Part shown: piece after piece, positions 44,082 to 57,500 of the stretch
Numbering within the stretch: the stretch's first letter is position 1
Layout of the letters: each line of letters starts with the position of its first letter
Assembly: GCA_003313425.1 (NCBI GenBank)
Contig: NHZP01000053.1
Span: 124,001 to 188,000 of the forward strand
DNA: 64,000 bases
Source of the DNA: Pseudopyrenochaeta lycopersici
Taxonomy: Eukaryota; Ascomycota; Dothideomycetes; Pleosporales; Pseudopyrenochaetaceae
Direction of reading: 5' to 3'
Translations under genes and position numbers: made by a program
The notes under the pieces: generated by a model
Database searches by the model: none
Told to the model about the DNA's origin: nothing
The model's input: only the letters and a program-made list of their open reading frames with translations

Positions 44082-45100
44082 TCACGCTCTCCGTAGCCTT
44101 AGAGCTCCCTTAAACCTTTCTCTCGCGTTTCCATTAGCATTTCTATTGCCTTTGTTCCCTTTAGCTCCATTTCCTTTGGCTCCCTTATTCTTGACGATGC
44201 CCTCCGCGTCCTGACTCTTCCTCAAATCACCGTTCTTGTTCCTATCATTCGGTGACGGCTGTTTCCCGGAAATGCGGCCCTGGACCACCTCGAACTTAGT
44301 GCAGTCATCTTGGGCCCCGCGTTGGGCAACAGGCATGGTAACAGGTTGATGGTTCCGGGCGGCGATCATAGTGCACACGCGGTAGATACCGACAGGGAGA
44401 CCGCCCGTGACGACAGCCTGGAGCAAACCCTGTCCGTTTCCGGCGTCGTCGATGCCTTTGAAGTAGGCAAATGTGGTCGGGTCGGGAGGCGTCGTCGCTT
44501 GCATGTCGCCGATATCTTGGACCGTGACGTGGCAATGGCCAATAATGTCGCCATTCTCGTCTAGGTCTTGTGGTGCGGTGTAGTAGTTGGTTGTTGGGTT
44601 GACGAAGAAACCGGCATTGAGGTGCTTTGTCTGCACCTCAATGTTGAACGTGGTGTCAGAGGGGATTCGGACGCCCACTCTGGGGTTGGTGATGACGGCC
44701 GTGATCATATTGGTCTGGGCAGGAATCTTGCCCATGGGGATGCCATTGCAGGACCCTGTCAGAATTTGCATGCCGTTGGTGAGTTCCTGGCCCTCGCAGA
44801 AGTTGATAAAATTGGCTTCATCGCTAGTGGGCAAGTTAGCGCGTGTGATGACTATTGAGGTGGTAGAGAAGCTTACACAGCCGAGGGTGCTTGGCCCGGT
44901 TTGATGCCTTCAGTTCCGTCTTCCTGACCGGTGAGGGTGCTGGCGGTCTGAATTAGGTTGTTTTTCAAGCATGTTTGTCCACTTTGTTGGCCTCCTCGCT
45001 GCCTAGCGACTCGGTTGGCCCTGTTCGAGATATCTAAGGCGGCTCCCTCGGTGAGACCTGCTGATGCGAGGAACGCAACTAGGATGCAGCCAGAAAACAT
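44082..45100 (-). CDS. Secreted fungal protein of the cell-surface 'NNFINFC' family, one intron
   Basis: Two exons: 45100-44877 and 44823-44082; total 321 residues. The 53-bp intron has donor GTAAGC, a GCTAAC branch site and acceptor CTAG, and joining it keeps the frame across a Val codon. The ATG at 45100 is chosen because it opens a signal peptide (MFSGCILVAFLASAG, about 20 residues); an ATG 99 bp upstream would bury it. The mature part has ANFINFCEGQELTNG, SCNGIPMG, VQDIGD, TFAYFKGI, GLPVGIYRVCT, NHQPVTMPVAQRG and DDC motifs. I recognise these from a widespread family of secreted fungal proteins, some of them mis-annotated as ribosomal protein S17. The molecular role is unknown. A Lys/Asn/Gly-rich tail of about 60 residues is unusual. 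Confidence 0.85.
44824..44876 (-). other. Intron of the secreted-protein gene
   Basis: 53 bp, GTAAGC to CACTAG on the minus strand with GCTAAC 13 nt before the 3' end: typical length and branch site for Pezizomycotina. Confidence 0.85.
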
Positions 45101-45789
45101 ATTGACATGAAAAAAGAATGAAGTTGAATTCGTCAAGACTGAAGAGCTTAAAGAGTGGTATAGGTAGCTTGAATGAGGATTGAGCTCAGTGACACGCAAA
45201 GCACACCCATATTAATACGCTCTAGTAGTGACATACAAGTTACTATGAGACTGTTCGCTCCGTAATCTTATTCCTGGGATGGCTAAGGCATCAAACGTTG
45301 TGGTTTCACGTCCGTGACAGGGGCCGGATGTCGGCTCCTCAGGTTGGCTTTACTAAAGATGGAATAGGAGATAGTGATTCCGTAATCTTACCAAAACTGG
45401 TTAGACTTATGAACCCTGGCACTAGTATTTTACGTATTGAGCGTTGTTGCGACACAGTTGAGGCAAGCTATAAGGCGATAGCGCACGGTTCATATCCATG
45501 ATAAAAATCGCTAAATCAGAGAATCTGAACAGCACGATCAGGGTGATCCGACTGGTCTAAGACGATCGAGGTTGCGAACCGAGCGCCAACACTCTGTACG
45601 TGGGTGAACATGTATTGATCGAAGCTGGGGATGATGGCGCTATGTCGAAAATGACTTGTAGTGATAGTTCACGCTGTCTTCTCGGTGCAACACTGCGCGA
45701 TCGTCAGTTGCCTCTTGCTAGTCTTCTGTTATCCCATCTACGCGTTCCGATGGCCATGAACCTACTTTAGGCAGCTGAGGAGACTATTA
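45101..45789. other. Upstream region of the secreted-protein gene
   Basis: Normal-composition unique DNA between the gene start and pogo element G. It should contain the promoter, but no specific element can be named. A 67-codon plus-strand frame at 45298-45501 has no recognisable features and is not called. Confidence 0.5.
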
Positions 45790-47889
45790 ACGTGTTCCAC
45801 CACCTGATGCACGTCCCTACCTGATGCACGCGAACACCAAATTTCATCAAAATTTTGACGCGTAACAACACTACAAATATTAACAATATAGAGGACGCGT
45901 TTCCTACGCTGTAATCCTTAAAGGTTAGAGAATTATTCTATTACGCAGATATTATAAAAAATATAGTATTAACTAGTTAACGCTGTTACGCTGTTATAGA
46001 GATGTTACTTAGAGCTATATATTTAAAATTAATAATAGTAAATTACTTAATACTATATAAGAAGCTAAGCTTATAGAGTATATTTATAAGCTTTATAGAC
46101 GTAGATAACCTTCTTTAAAGCTTATAATTTAAAATTTTATATCTTAAATTACTTAAAAGCTAGTAAGTAAAAACTAGGTTAACTACTTTATTATATAGTA
46201 TAATATTAAGCTTATATCTTACTAGGCATCTACTCTTAATTATAACTACTTTAAAGCTAATTCTGCCTTTAAGTATAGCCTCTACTTTAAGCTCTTAAAG
46301 TAGAAAATTATAGAATATTATATTAATAGTTACTATATATATAATATAGATAAGAAAGGCTTCCTTATTAGTATACTTTTAAGAGTAAACGCGTATTTCT
46401 AGGAGTATATATAAGTTAGGAAAACTAAGGTATATTATCTAGGATAGTAATTATAAGTAGATTACTACTATAGCTTATATTTATACTAATAGTATAGCTT
46501 TTTTACTAGCGCTTATTTACTAGGCTACCTCTAGTACTATATAAGATACTTAGTTATAAGATTTTAAAGCTATATAATATAAAGCCTTCTTTACCTTATT
46601 TTTAAGTAGATAGATAAGTAATGATATTAGCTTAAGCTAGCTTAAATAAGTCTTTAATTATAAGACTAAAGCTAAAGCGCGCAGCTTATAGCAGCTACTT
46701 ATCCTTAATAGCTACAGATCTTATATAACTATAAATTTTATAGATTTTTTAATAATAATAAGATACTCCTTACTATACTACCTCCATATTTAACGCATAC
46801 GCTTTAGCCGCTTAATATATACCTCTTTACTCTTCTTATAGCTGTCTACTATAATAAACTTAATATCTTTATATATAAAGCTTAAAGATTTATCTTAATT
46901 ATAAAACTAACTTTCTATAAGTTATTTTATAGTACTTAGTACTTAACGTTTACTAAAATAAAGATTTTAAAGGCGTTAAAAGTTATAAGGCTCTTACCTT
47001 TTAAATTAAATATTATACTTAAAAGGTTTAATACTATAACACTACGTAATAAGTAGCTATCTTTAAGTAGTAGTAGCTCCTCTATACTTAGCGCTAGTAA
47101 TTAGAGAAAGATTAAGTTATTACTATAGCGTGCTATTAAAGATATATATAATTTAAAAGTATAGAAGCTTAGCTAAGCGCTCTATATAATATTAGTCTAA
47201 AATACCTGACTCTAATATAAAAATAAATAGCTTTAAGAAGCTCCTATTAATAAGAAGAAGTGTTATAAGCGTAGTAAAGCTCTACTACTTTAAGCTCTAG
47301 AGGAAAACTATAGTAGAGCTATTTTCTAGTTACTTAAGAAGATTTAAGAAGCTTATATATAGTAGGAGTAGAAGGACTATAAAAATAAAGAGCTCTAGTA
47401 CTAAAAAAGTAAAGCTATTTAGCTATAAAAGTAATAGAAACTTCTTAAAGCTAAGTAGCTTAAATAGAAGTAATTAATAAGAGTTACAGCTAAAGAGGAG
47501 CGTAAGTATTTAAAGCTTTAGAAAGCTACCTATTATAAGGAGTAAAAGGTTACTAATAAGCTTTAAAAATAGCTTAATAGTAACCTTAAATTATTTAAAT
47601 TAGGTAAGGGATAAAGCCTTAAGCTTATTAAAGATTTAGAGGCTATTATAGTTAGTAAAGATCCTGCTAAGGTTAACGCAGCTACTTATATAAGCTCTTA
47701 CTCTAGGTAACCTATTTAACTGCTATAATAATATATTATATAATATAAGACTGCGTAAATCTTCTATATAGTTATTAGATTATAACTCTAAAAAATCTTA
47801 ATATAATAGCTATTGTTAGTGGCTGTACAGCTTCAATTATTTTGTTGGTTGAATGGTGTTGGGGACGTGCATTAGGTAGTGGAACACGT
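45790..47889 (+). mobile_element. Element G: pogo/Fot1-like DNA transposon, RIPped (2.1 kb)
   Basis: The left end is ACGTGTTCCACCACCTGATG after TA (45788-45789). The right end is its complement, finishing ...GGAACACG with TA at 47889-47890 (one base shorter). Direct subterminal repeats ACCTGATGCACG lie at 45806-45830. The ends match foldback M almost exactly and F closely. Transposase is on the plus strand. Confidence 0.8.
45940..47730 (+). pseudogene. Pogo-type transposase remnant of element G
   Basis: The motif YNIDKKGFLI at 46340-46369 corresponds to YNMDEKGFLIG of Fot1/pogo DDE transposases. Downstream there is a YYSLYLY**YSFFTSAYL-like stretch and a C-terminal SKDPAKVNAAT segment near 47660-47690. 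In-frame TAG/TAA are frequent, as RIP predicts. Limits are approximate. Confidence 0.7.
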
Positions 47890-47896
47890 AAACGTA

Positions 47897-49427
47897 CATA
47901 GTAAGCGAGCGGGCCATGTAAGCGAGCGGGCTACCCCACTAACTTTGCGCACCTCTATAAGCGTCCTACTTAACTATAAAATTAATTGCTATATAGATAT
48001 CTAGATACTAGCTCTAGTAGCACCTATAGTATCTATTTTATATATACGCGAGTTATGTCTAGTCACTCTGCATCTTTTACAGCGTGCTAGAGTCTTACAG
48101 CTAGGCTGTAGTTACCCTCTACTTTAGCGTAGTTTACGCTCTATTTACTACTTAACCTCTTACTAAGTAAGTAAATCTTTTCTAGCTCTCTTTATTAAGA
48201 CTCCTCTTTTCTAAATCTACCTTCTTTTACGCCTCTTCTACTAAGTTACTACCTTATTAGCTTACTTAAGGCTAGTAATTTTATCTCCTATTAGCTTAAC
48301 CTTATATATCTCTATTATAGCCCTCTTCTTGAACTAACTAAACGCCTTAATAATTAAGGCTAGTAATAAGCTATTATACTATTAAAGGCGATTACTAATT
48401 AGAGTTAATTAAGCCTTAAGTTTACGTACGTTCCTTAGTATTTAAGGCTCCTAGAGAGCTCCTTACTAAGCTGTAAGTTAAGCTACTAGTAATAGTGTAC
48501 GCAGTTAGATATCTAGCTTTAATAAGATAACGTCTAGTTAGAGGGGGATAATACCTGCCCCTTAAAATACTAAGCGTATATTTACTAAAGGAAAAGCTTA
48601 TTTAAATGCTACTTTAAAGGTAGGTAGAAATTTAAGCTTAGTAATATAGTTAATATAGGCCTTAATTAAGCTCTCTATCTAGCAGCTGTACGCCTTCTTA
48701 AGAGGAGAGAAGTAGCTAACGTTAAGAGGTTACAGTAAATAAGATAAGTGTAGTAGCATGTAGAGGGTATAGATGTTACTCTCTCTACAGATCTCTTAAA
48801 ATTTAAGAGAGTAATAGCTCTTATAGCTATTAAGGAATAAGGATAAGCAGCTAACGCGCGCCTACTACCCTTATCTTTATGTAAGCATTAAAGTGCTTTA
48901 GCCACGCTACTCTAAGCTAATTAGTTATCTAGCTATTATTACTGACTAAAATAGCCCAGTCGCGTAGAATAGTATCCTCCTAGTACTAGGCAGACAGGTA
49001 ATACTAGCTAGCAAAGATTAGGAAGGGTAGGACCGCGTTACCGTCCACTGCGCGCTGCTAGCAGCTTATTAGCTATATCACCTATAGCTGCGTACGTAGG
49101 CGGAAATCTACGCTAATCTAGATTAAGTATATAATTAACTATTACCTCCTCTTCTAGCTAGGTAAGCTTCTTTAAGTTAGGCTGGTAATCGCGTTAGGTA
49201 AGCACGCTAGCGCAGCGGCGCTGAAGCGTGGTTCGAGGGACTTCAAATGTCTGTGCAGCAACTTGCTTAGTCTGAATTTAATCTAGATTAAGAGCTAAGA
49301 TTATAAAAATAACGTTAGCCTCGCGAGGAGCTAGTTAAGGTTAAATTAGTGGAGACATAATTAATTGAAGTTGATGCGTTGCGCAAAGTTGGTGGGGTGG
49401 CCCGCTCGCTTACCGAAGCTTACCTTG
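47897..49427 (-). mobile_element. Element L: pogo/Tigger-like DNA transposon, RIPped (1.5 kb)
   Basis: The ends are CATAGTAAGCGAGCGGG.. and ..GCTCGCTTACCGAAGCTTACCTTG, extended by a shared ACCCCAC(T/C)AACTTTGCGC, all inverted and flanked by TA (47895-47896, 49428-49429). It begins seven bases after element G. A 39-bp piece of the same end lies at 60202-60240. Confidence 0.75.
48080..49350 (-). pseudogene. Pogo-type transposase remnant of element L
   Basis: On the minus strand near 49250-49100 the text AAQTFEVPRTTLQRR followed by KLTQLEEEVIVNYIL matches the N-terminal helix-turn-helix (Psq/CENP-B type) of fungal pogo/Tigger transposases. The catalytic half lies downstream (48900-48100) and is full of RIP stops. 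At 1.5 kb the element is short for the family and may also be deleted. Confidence 0.65.
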
Positions 49428-49438
49428 TAACGATCGTA

Positions 49439-51483
49439 CCCTCGTAACGCGCGCTCCGAACATCAAAACTATTAACAAACTTAACGCGATTAAGCCTTAT
49501 ACTATAGCTATAATCGCGATTTTTCTAGTAGATTAATTTATAAGGCTAATAGCTATCTAGAGCTACTAGTACTTAATAAGAACTTTAATTTTATAGCTAC
49601 TATATAATAAAATAGGTAGTAGGCCTAATTCTGTACTTACGGCCTTCTTACTACTATAAAGCCTTATAACTTATCTTTTTTTAGTAATAGCCTTTATAGT
49701 AGTTTTAAGGCTACTCTTTTTCCTTTTTAGGATAATTTAAGAGCTTATTTAAGTTATTTTATAGCCTTATAAGTAGCCTACCTAGCAGCTTAATTAGTAG
49801 CTTAATCTACTTTTTTTTTCTACTTTAGTAACCTAGCTTTAGCCCTAGCTACTTAATTTACTTAAACTATCTTAGCCTTAGCCTACTTTTACTCCTTATA
49901 ATACTTAGCTACTTTAAGCTTTTAATATTACTACTCCTCTTCTTTATAAGCTCTAGCCTCTTATTAGTTATATACCTCTTTTACTTTCTTAAGTAACTAG
50001 AATATAGTACTACTATAATAGTTCTTATCTAGCTATAATAAGAGGACTTTACTTTACTTTTATACTTCTTCTTATAAATAAGAGCGCTTCTTATAGTAAT
50101 AACTTTATACTTAAAGATAGCTTTTTTAGTATAAATATAGTAAAAGATCTTACTAAGGTTTCTAACCTTTTTATCTTTATAATATATAATAACGTAGTAT
50201 ATTAGCGCCTCTAGCTCTCTCTAATTCTTAGTACTTAGCTTTAAAACTTACTATTATTTATATTCTTTAATATAGCTAGCTTAGTATTAAACTTTTCAAA
50301 AATAACTTTAGGATTAAAGAGTAATAAGCTAGTTACCTTAAATGCCTTAAGAATAGTCTCTTTTTTAAATAAAGCTACTTAGGCTACTTTAAAACAAAGA
50401 TAAAGGTCTTTTTTACTAATAAAGACTAGCTTTTAGCTTTTCTTTATAAACTATAAGATCTCCTCTAAGTGTATAAGTAATAGAGGCTTAAATATACTTA
50501 TTTTAAGTAGCTATAAGCTATAAGTTAAGTAAGAAAAATAGATAGCTAGAAGAATCTTATTTTAGTTATAATAGTTAATACAATATATAGAAATATAAAA
50601 TTTATAGCTATTAAAGATAAGTAATTAATAGTAATATTAAGCTTTTACCTTAGTAGTATAATTAAGTACTTATTTTAGCTATACTAGGCTTATATTATTA
50701 TTTATATATCCTAAGAGAGATAAAGTAAAGTAAGCTTAATTATCTTTAAGATTAAACTCTTATAGCTAGCTATTTTAGATTAAAAATAAAGCTAACTAAA
50801 ATATTAAAGTAGGCTTTAGAGATAATCTATTTATATAGATATAAGCTATTAAAGTAATCTACTCTTTATTACTACTCTAGATAAAGAATCTATCGTTCTC
50901 TTACTTATATAAAGTCTTACTAAATATTCTCTTTAACTTACTTATTACTTTTAATAGGAAACTCTTTTTATTTATATTATATATATACTAAGCTTCTATT
51001 TTATATTACTTAATCTTATTATTTAAAAGCTTAAAATAAAAGCTATACTTATTAAAAGAATTAGCTTTATAGTAGCTATTATTTATACTAATTATATATT
51101 AAAAAATAAGATAAATACTATGCTACTTAATAAAGTAAATAACCTAGTTCTTTCTTATATCTTTTTTAGCTATTTAAGAAGTAAAGTTTTAAATTATAGC
51201 TTTACTAAGTAGTAGGCCTTACTTCATAAGCTAGATAATATACTAGATAAGCTTCTTTTCTTAGTATAGATAGAGATTTTATTAATTTTAAGCTTTAACT
51301 CCTTATAAGGTTAAAACGCGCTAGTACTACCTTATAAGCGTTATATAGTTAATACTATAGGCATTTACTAATTTTATATAATTAATACCTTCTTTAGGCT
51401 CTAAGGAGTTAATAACTATAAGCGCAGCTATAATTAGGTCTATATTAGTTAAGATACGTAGTATTAAAAAGTCATGCAATTGT
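49439..51483 (-). mobile_element. Element H: pogo-like DNA transposon, right end lost, RIPped
   Basis: The left end CCCTCGTAACGCGCGCTCC follows TA (49437-49438); its complement is the terminus of the relic at 1447-1574, whose body matches 51390-51483. Here the right end stops at GCAATTGTTA, where palindrome I begins. Minus-strand text near 50960-50990 resembles the YNMDEK motif of pogo transposases with RIP changes. It is extremely AT-rich. Confidence 0.6.
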
Positions 51484-51544
51484 TACTGAGGTAGACGGCG
51501 TAACGAGCTAGATAGCGTAGCGAGCTACTTTTCTCTAGTAAATC

Positions 51545-54500
51545 TGTAAGGCAGTCAACACGCACAGTTGGGACGGTCTTAGTTGAAGAAACTCAATTTA
51601 AAAGGAAATGGACAAAATAGCAGATACCTCTCACCTTCGGGGGAGAGGTGCTGCCTATATACATGAGCTAGAGCAGGCTAGTCCCGATCCAGTTACCTAG
51701 CTTAGTAAAAGGTAAGAGGTAACAGTTACCTTTCACCTGCGTCTAGTAACTTAGCAGGATCGTTACCTTTCACCTGCGTCTAGTAACTTGGAAGGATTAA
51801 ACCCTTTTACCTGCGTCTAGTAACCTGAAAGGATTAAACCCTAACACGACCCCCCCCTTCAAAATAGTGAGGGCCTCTAAACTAAGAGACAAAAATTTAA
51901 GATAAAATATAAGAAAACTATTTACTACTAAGTCCCTCTAACTTAGTAAATCTAGCAATAGGCTTTATATAGCGCTGCGTATGTCTAAACAGTTTCCTAT
52001 ATAAAATCAACGAGCTCTAAGGTGTTTTCTAACACTTCTACTCCGCGACGTAAAAACAGAACCTAAAGACCTTCGTATAATACATATAGGAGTAACCTTT
52101 GTAATTTTCATTTAGTTACAAGGTCCCTAGACGTAGCGCGCAAAGCGAGGCGCACTGCGCAGAGTAAGGGCGAAGGCGAGCAATCTTAAGGCTATAGATG
52201 CGCGAATTAAGGCTGGAGGCGCGCAAATTGAGGCAAATTAAGGCGCGCCAACTTAAGCAAAACTGTTTAGATACCTTCGTCGCCGCTAAGATACTCTTCT
52301 GCAGCTAGCCTATTCTCGTTAAGTAGTAACCAATTTAGAGGCATATAACAAGTAGGTAGCTTAGGCTTATTAGGCTGTCGCTAATAAAACAGATAAGCGT
52401 TGTAGTTGTCGGGGTACTTAGTTGCCGGGTGCTAGGTAGGTTTTAGGTATCCAGTCCATTTAATTAGGTACTGCTACTTGCGCTTTTAGCAGCCTTTAAC
52501 GCTAGTTTACTAGCAATTAAGAAAATTATTAATAAGCTACTCGTCTTAAACCTTACTATTAGGATTAATTACCTTAATAGCTACTAGCTGAGCTGGCGCT
52601 TAATCTAGAAGCCCTTTTAAGGGCGTAGGCTAAAGAAGCTTAGGGTAAAACATAGGAAAAACTCCGCTGCCTAACATGTCTAGTAGAAGGTTAAATTAAT
52701 ACGCCTAGCTGTTATACACGACTCTTATAATACTGTAAGGCCCTGCCTACTTAAGGTCTAGCTTCTTTAATTCTTATTTAGTAGACTAATTAATTGTGTT
52801 AACTATAACTTAGTCTCTAACAGCGTACTTTAGCACTAATTAGTAAGAGGTGTTAGCGTAGTAAGCTTATTCTTATTAAGCCTATAGCATTTATTCTTAT
52901 AAATAAGTAACTAGGTCCGCGTAGGTATTTATAAGCTCATCTGCCTAGATTTTATTACTAGCTGCGGCGCTACTAAGCTTTTTATTGTAGTTTTCCCCTA
53001 AGTGTATGCTACTATAAGGGTGATATCTAAGATCCGCAAAGAATAGCGTTATGCCTGTAGAGGCGTTAACTGTATTGTTAGCCTAAAACTTAGCGACGTA
53101 AAGCTAGGCAGCCTAGTTAGTTTATGCGTAGTTAATATACTAATAAAAATAAATTTCTAAGGCTTAATTTGCCCGCTTAGTCTGCCTGTCTGTTTTAGGG
53201 TAATAGGCTGTTAATAAGCGCTGTTAGATACGCAGTTACTTACAGACCCGCCTCTAAAACTAACTAATGAAATTTAAACTGTAGTTAGAGATAATACTAA
53301 GGGGAATGCTATATAATTTAAAGACCTCTATAAAGCACCTAGCAGCTTTAGCTATAGTATAGCTATACGTAGGGAAAAAGTACTGTCTTTTTGTAAGGCA
53401 GTCTATAATAATAAGGATATTCTTCAAAGTACGGCTATCTAGCTAAGAGGCAGGTAAATCTTAAATAAAATTAACTAAAATTTCTATCTAGCGTCTATAA
53501 GGTACTAGTAGTAGCTGTAAGTAACTATACTTGCTGTCCTAAGGGCTTTTTATTCGGCGATAAGTAGCGCACGCGTCGTAATACTATTTAATTAACAGGT
53601 GCATCTTTAGCTAGTAATACTATAAGTATATAAGGAAGAACGTGTTACGAGGGCCCTTATAACTAGTAATTTAATAGTTATAATATAACTCTATAATGTG
53701 TTGGCGTAACTATAAGTTAGGAGGCACGTAAAGCCTAGTCTTGTCTATCTACAGGCGTTAGGAAGCTCCTTTACCTGTGCTTAACAGGTCTGTAGTAGAG
53801 AAATAGTAGCCATTCTTGTAAAACTATAATAGTAATTTAGTAGTTTCTATATTAATAGCTTTAAAGGCCTTTTTAGCCATAGCGTTGTCGGCGTACGTAG
53901 CGTCTAGGATTTCTTCTATTAACTGATAGTCGTCCTCGTAATAGGGCAGCGAAGGATCTATTATACTGTTAATAGGCGTAAGATTATTATTATTATTATT
54001 AAATTCTATAGGAAAGTCTGTTTTACGAGCGCAGGTAAAGTAAAATTACACTACCTTAGCTTGTTCCTGGGATATTTAGTCTAGGGACTTAGGTTAACTA
54101 AGGGCTAAGGCGCGTAAGGCTGTTATAACTGCTAGTTACATGCCTAGGGAGAGCACTTAGGGTCTAAGAATAGCAGCCTGTGTACTATAATAAGGGTCTT
54201 CTGCGTCTGTTAGGGTATCCTAAGGTTAACAGCTTAAAGCGTCTGCTTTACTGTTAGTTTCCTTAGGGGCATAGATAATCTTAAAGTTAAACTAGCTAAG
54301 AAATAAGGACTACTGTACTTACTATTAGCTAAGTTTTTTAGTTATTATAAACTATTCTAGGTTCTTATAGTCTATTATTACCTATATTAGTTAAGAAGAG
54401 CTTATAAGTTTAGGCTCCTATTCCTTAAATACCTGTATAATTACTATAAGTTTAAGATTATAGATATTATAGTTATACTCTACTAAAGAGTATTTCTTTA

Positions 54501-57500
54501 AAAAGAAAGTAACAGGTTATAGGACGTCCTTATTGTTATATTACTTTATAACCCCGCCTAATACCTATCCTAACGTATTAGTAAAGATATAGATTTACTT
54601 AGCAGGATTAAAATACTTTAACACTACGCCTACACAAAATACTGCTTTAAGAGCCTTAAAAGCTTTTACTTCCTCCTCCCCCTATACAATTAGCTTATAA
54701 CGAACCTTCTTATAGGTAGGTTTATTAGGATTACTACTTTTCTTTTCTATAATAGTAGCCTTAATAAGGCGTGTAAGTAGTAACGCTATCTTTAAGTAGC
54801 CTTTAATAAAGCGCCAGGAGAAGCTAGTATACCTAAGGAAAGTAAGTATATCTTAGGCAGTCTTTAGTGTTTCCTATTACTATACAGCCTTAATCTTCTT
54901 AGAGTTAATTTTAATACCCTTATTTATAATTATTATACCTAGAAACTTAATATAGTCTATATAAAATTCTAATTTACGCAGGTTTACATAGAACCCTTTT
55001 TCCTTAAGGCGCGTAAGCACCTTTTTTACATGCTCTATATAGGCTTCTACTAATTCTAAGAAAACTAAGATATTATCTAGATAGGTAGTATAAAACTTAT
55101 TAAGGTACTTAAAAAGAGCGCTGTTAATTACCTTTTAAAACATAGCTAGAGTATTACAGAGGCCTATAGGCATCACGCAGTATTAATAAGTGCCCTAACG
55201 CGTAGAGAAGGCAGTAAGCCACTCTAAACTAGGCTTCATGCGAATTTGATAAAAAGCGTGCACAATATTAAATTTAGAAAAGATAACAGCTTTATTAAGC
55301 TTAGCTAAAGTCTCGTACAAGAAAGGAATTAGGTATTAATCTTTAACAGAGGCTTTGTTAAGGTCTTAATAATCTACGCAGACTTAGATACTACTGCTAG
55401 GTTTAGCAATAATAAGTAAGTTATTTCGTACAGTAGAGGGTCCCTAGAAGATAAAATCCTAGGCCTCTATCTCCTAAATATATTACTTAATAGCTTTAAA
55501 CTGTTTACTAGAAAATAGTCTTGCTTAATAATTAGGCACCTTAGCTCCTAGCTTAAGCTTAATCTTGTAGTTATATTCTAAGTAATCTAGGAGCTTAGCT
55601 GCAGCTACTTTATTAAATATAAAAATAATTAAGGAATATTCCTTAAGTAGGTGTAGAGGCAGGATATCTTTTAATAAGACTTCCTTAGAAGGGTTAAAGA
55701 ACTTATTATAGTCCTTTTATGCTGCTGCGCGACGGATTTTCTGTAACGCTCCTAGTAGTAAGCAACAAACTATTATAAATAGAGGGTAGTTTTTTTATTT
55801 AGTAAACGCCTAAATAGCTCTTAGTAAGATAACCTTAATGCCTACTATAGGTTTAGTTTGCTAGTATAGTACTTAGTGTTCGTCGTCTAGCTTTGCTAGG
55901 GCTACAGTATCTAACTTTGCCTGTTGTTGGCTAGTCTTACCTTTATTCCTGCTATCTGTAGAGGAACTAGGCTGTATAGAGGCGTTAGGCGTAGCTCGCT
56001 CGCAGATGACTTATAGTGTATGCGAGTGTTACTAGCATTCTATTTAGTAGTATGCGTCAGGGAATTTAATTATACCCTAACAGTAATTAAAGTGTAGTGC
56101 GTATAGTTTCCTCTAGTAGAATCCTAACACTAGGTTAAAGGCCCTATACTAGTTAAGAATATAGGTAGAAGTATACTTAAAGTAAGAATTAATTTTTATA
56201 TAGAATTTAACTCTGTAAGTAATAAATTCTAAAGTAATGCCTTTATATCCTTCGCATATAATAGGCGTAATAAGAGGAATTAGTTAGAACCCCTAGGTAA
56301 GCTAGAGGAACTGCTGTAAGATAAAGTTTGTATCTACCCTGTCGTCTGCTAATGTCTGGGCGACGTAGGGGGCGTTTTCTTATTATCTAATTATGCTTGT
56401 AAAAGCAAACTAGTCTAGGCTGTCTAGACATAGCTTATCTTTCTAGACAGCCTGCGTGTGTTGTAGGAGTGCCTGCGCTACGGGCTTATGTATGCCGCCC
56501 TAGTAAGTAGTAGCTAGCGCAGTTTCCTAAGACTAATTATTAACCCTAGATAAAGGACTTTTATCTAGGGTTACTCTTCCCCTAAATAAATAATAAACTT
56601 AGCTTTATTATTATTACTGTTAGAGGCTTCTTTATAGTTAGAGTTACTAGTCTCTAGGCTTGCGTACACGTAATAATTAGTAGCTAGGTTACCGCGCGGA
56701 TTTCCTTAATACTAGTTACAGCTAGAGTCCGCGTTATAAGGCTTAGGACCGTTAGCTAGCTTATAGTTACCTATTCTATTGTCTTTAAATAATAGATGTA
56801 GGCCTAGAGCAGGCTTACTAGCTTTCTTAATAGGCTTATCTGCTGCTGTCCTTAGAACAAATTTACGAGGCGGTGCTAGGCTTAGTCTAGCTGGCGCGTT
56901 ACGCCCCTTTGTTTGATTGGCGAGATACTAAGGCAATTACTAGAGGTCGTAGCTCTAACATGTATTATTAATTATATTATAAAAAGATTAGAAGTTAGCA
57001 GCGGTATAGATAGCGGGCGCGCTGCTAAGGCTCTGTTAGAGATAGCTTAGAAGCTTAGCCTAAAGCTTGTACGCTTGAGTTACGGCAATCTATCTAAGCT
57101 AAGTAGTGATAGCGTTAAACTCTGTTTAGAATAGAGCCTATACTTTAACTATAGTAGGGTATTCTAGTAAGCTACGTTCTAGGAAGACTAAAGTATTATA
57201 TTGCTGTTCTGCTATAACGTAGTAGTTATAGTTGCTAAAGATAGAGTTAAAGATATAAAAATACTTAAAGTTATCCTTATATTAATATAAAAACCTATTA
57301 GGCTCTTACAGTAAGGTTTAAGCAGAACTACTAGTAGCTTAAAAGATAAATTATGCTTGTATGTTATTATATTACTAGTCTAACCTGTTATTTTTAAAAT
57401 AGTTAAGCATCTTTATAATCTACCTATAAAGATCAGGACCCCTAGAGTATAATAGAGGCACCTAAATTTACTTATTCTTTATAGACGAGAACTAATATAA

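Noticed and set aside
44310..44904. Plus-strand frames over the secreted-protein gene
   Set aside because: Antisense to a spliced gene with signal peptide, consensus intron and conserved family motifs.
45298..45501. 67-codon plus-strand frame upstream of the secreted-protein gene
   Set aside because: No recognisable motif, no codon or context support; lies in the presumed promoter region.
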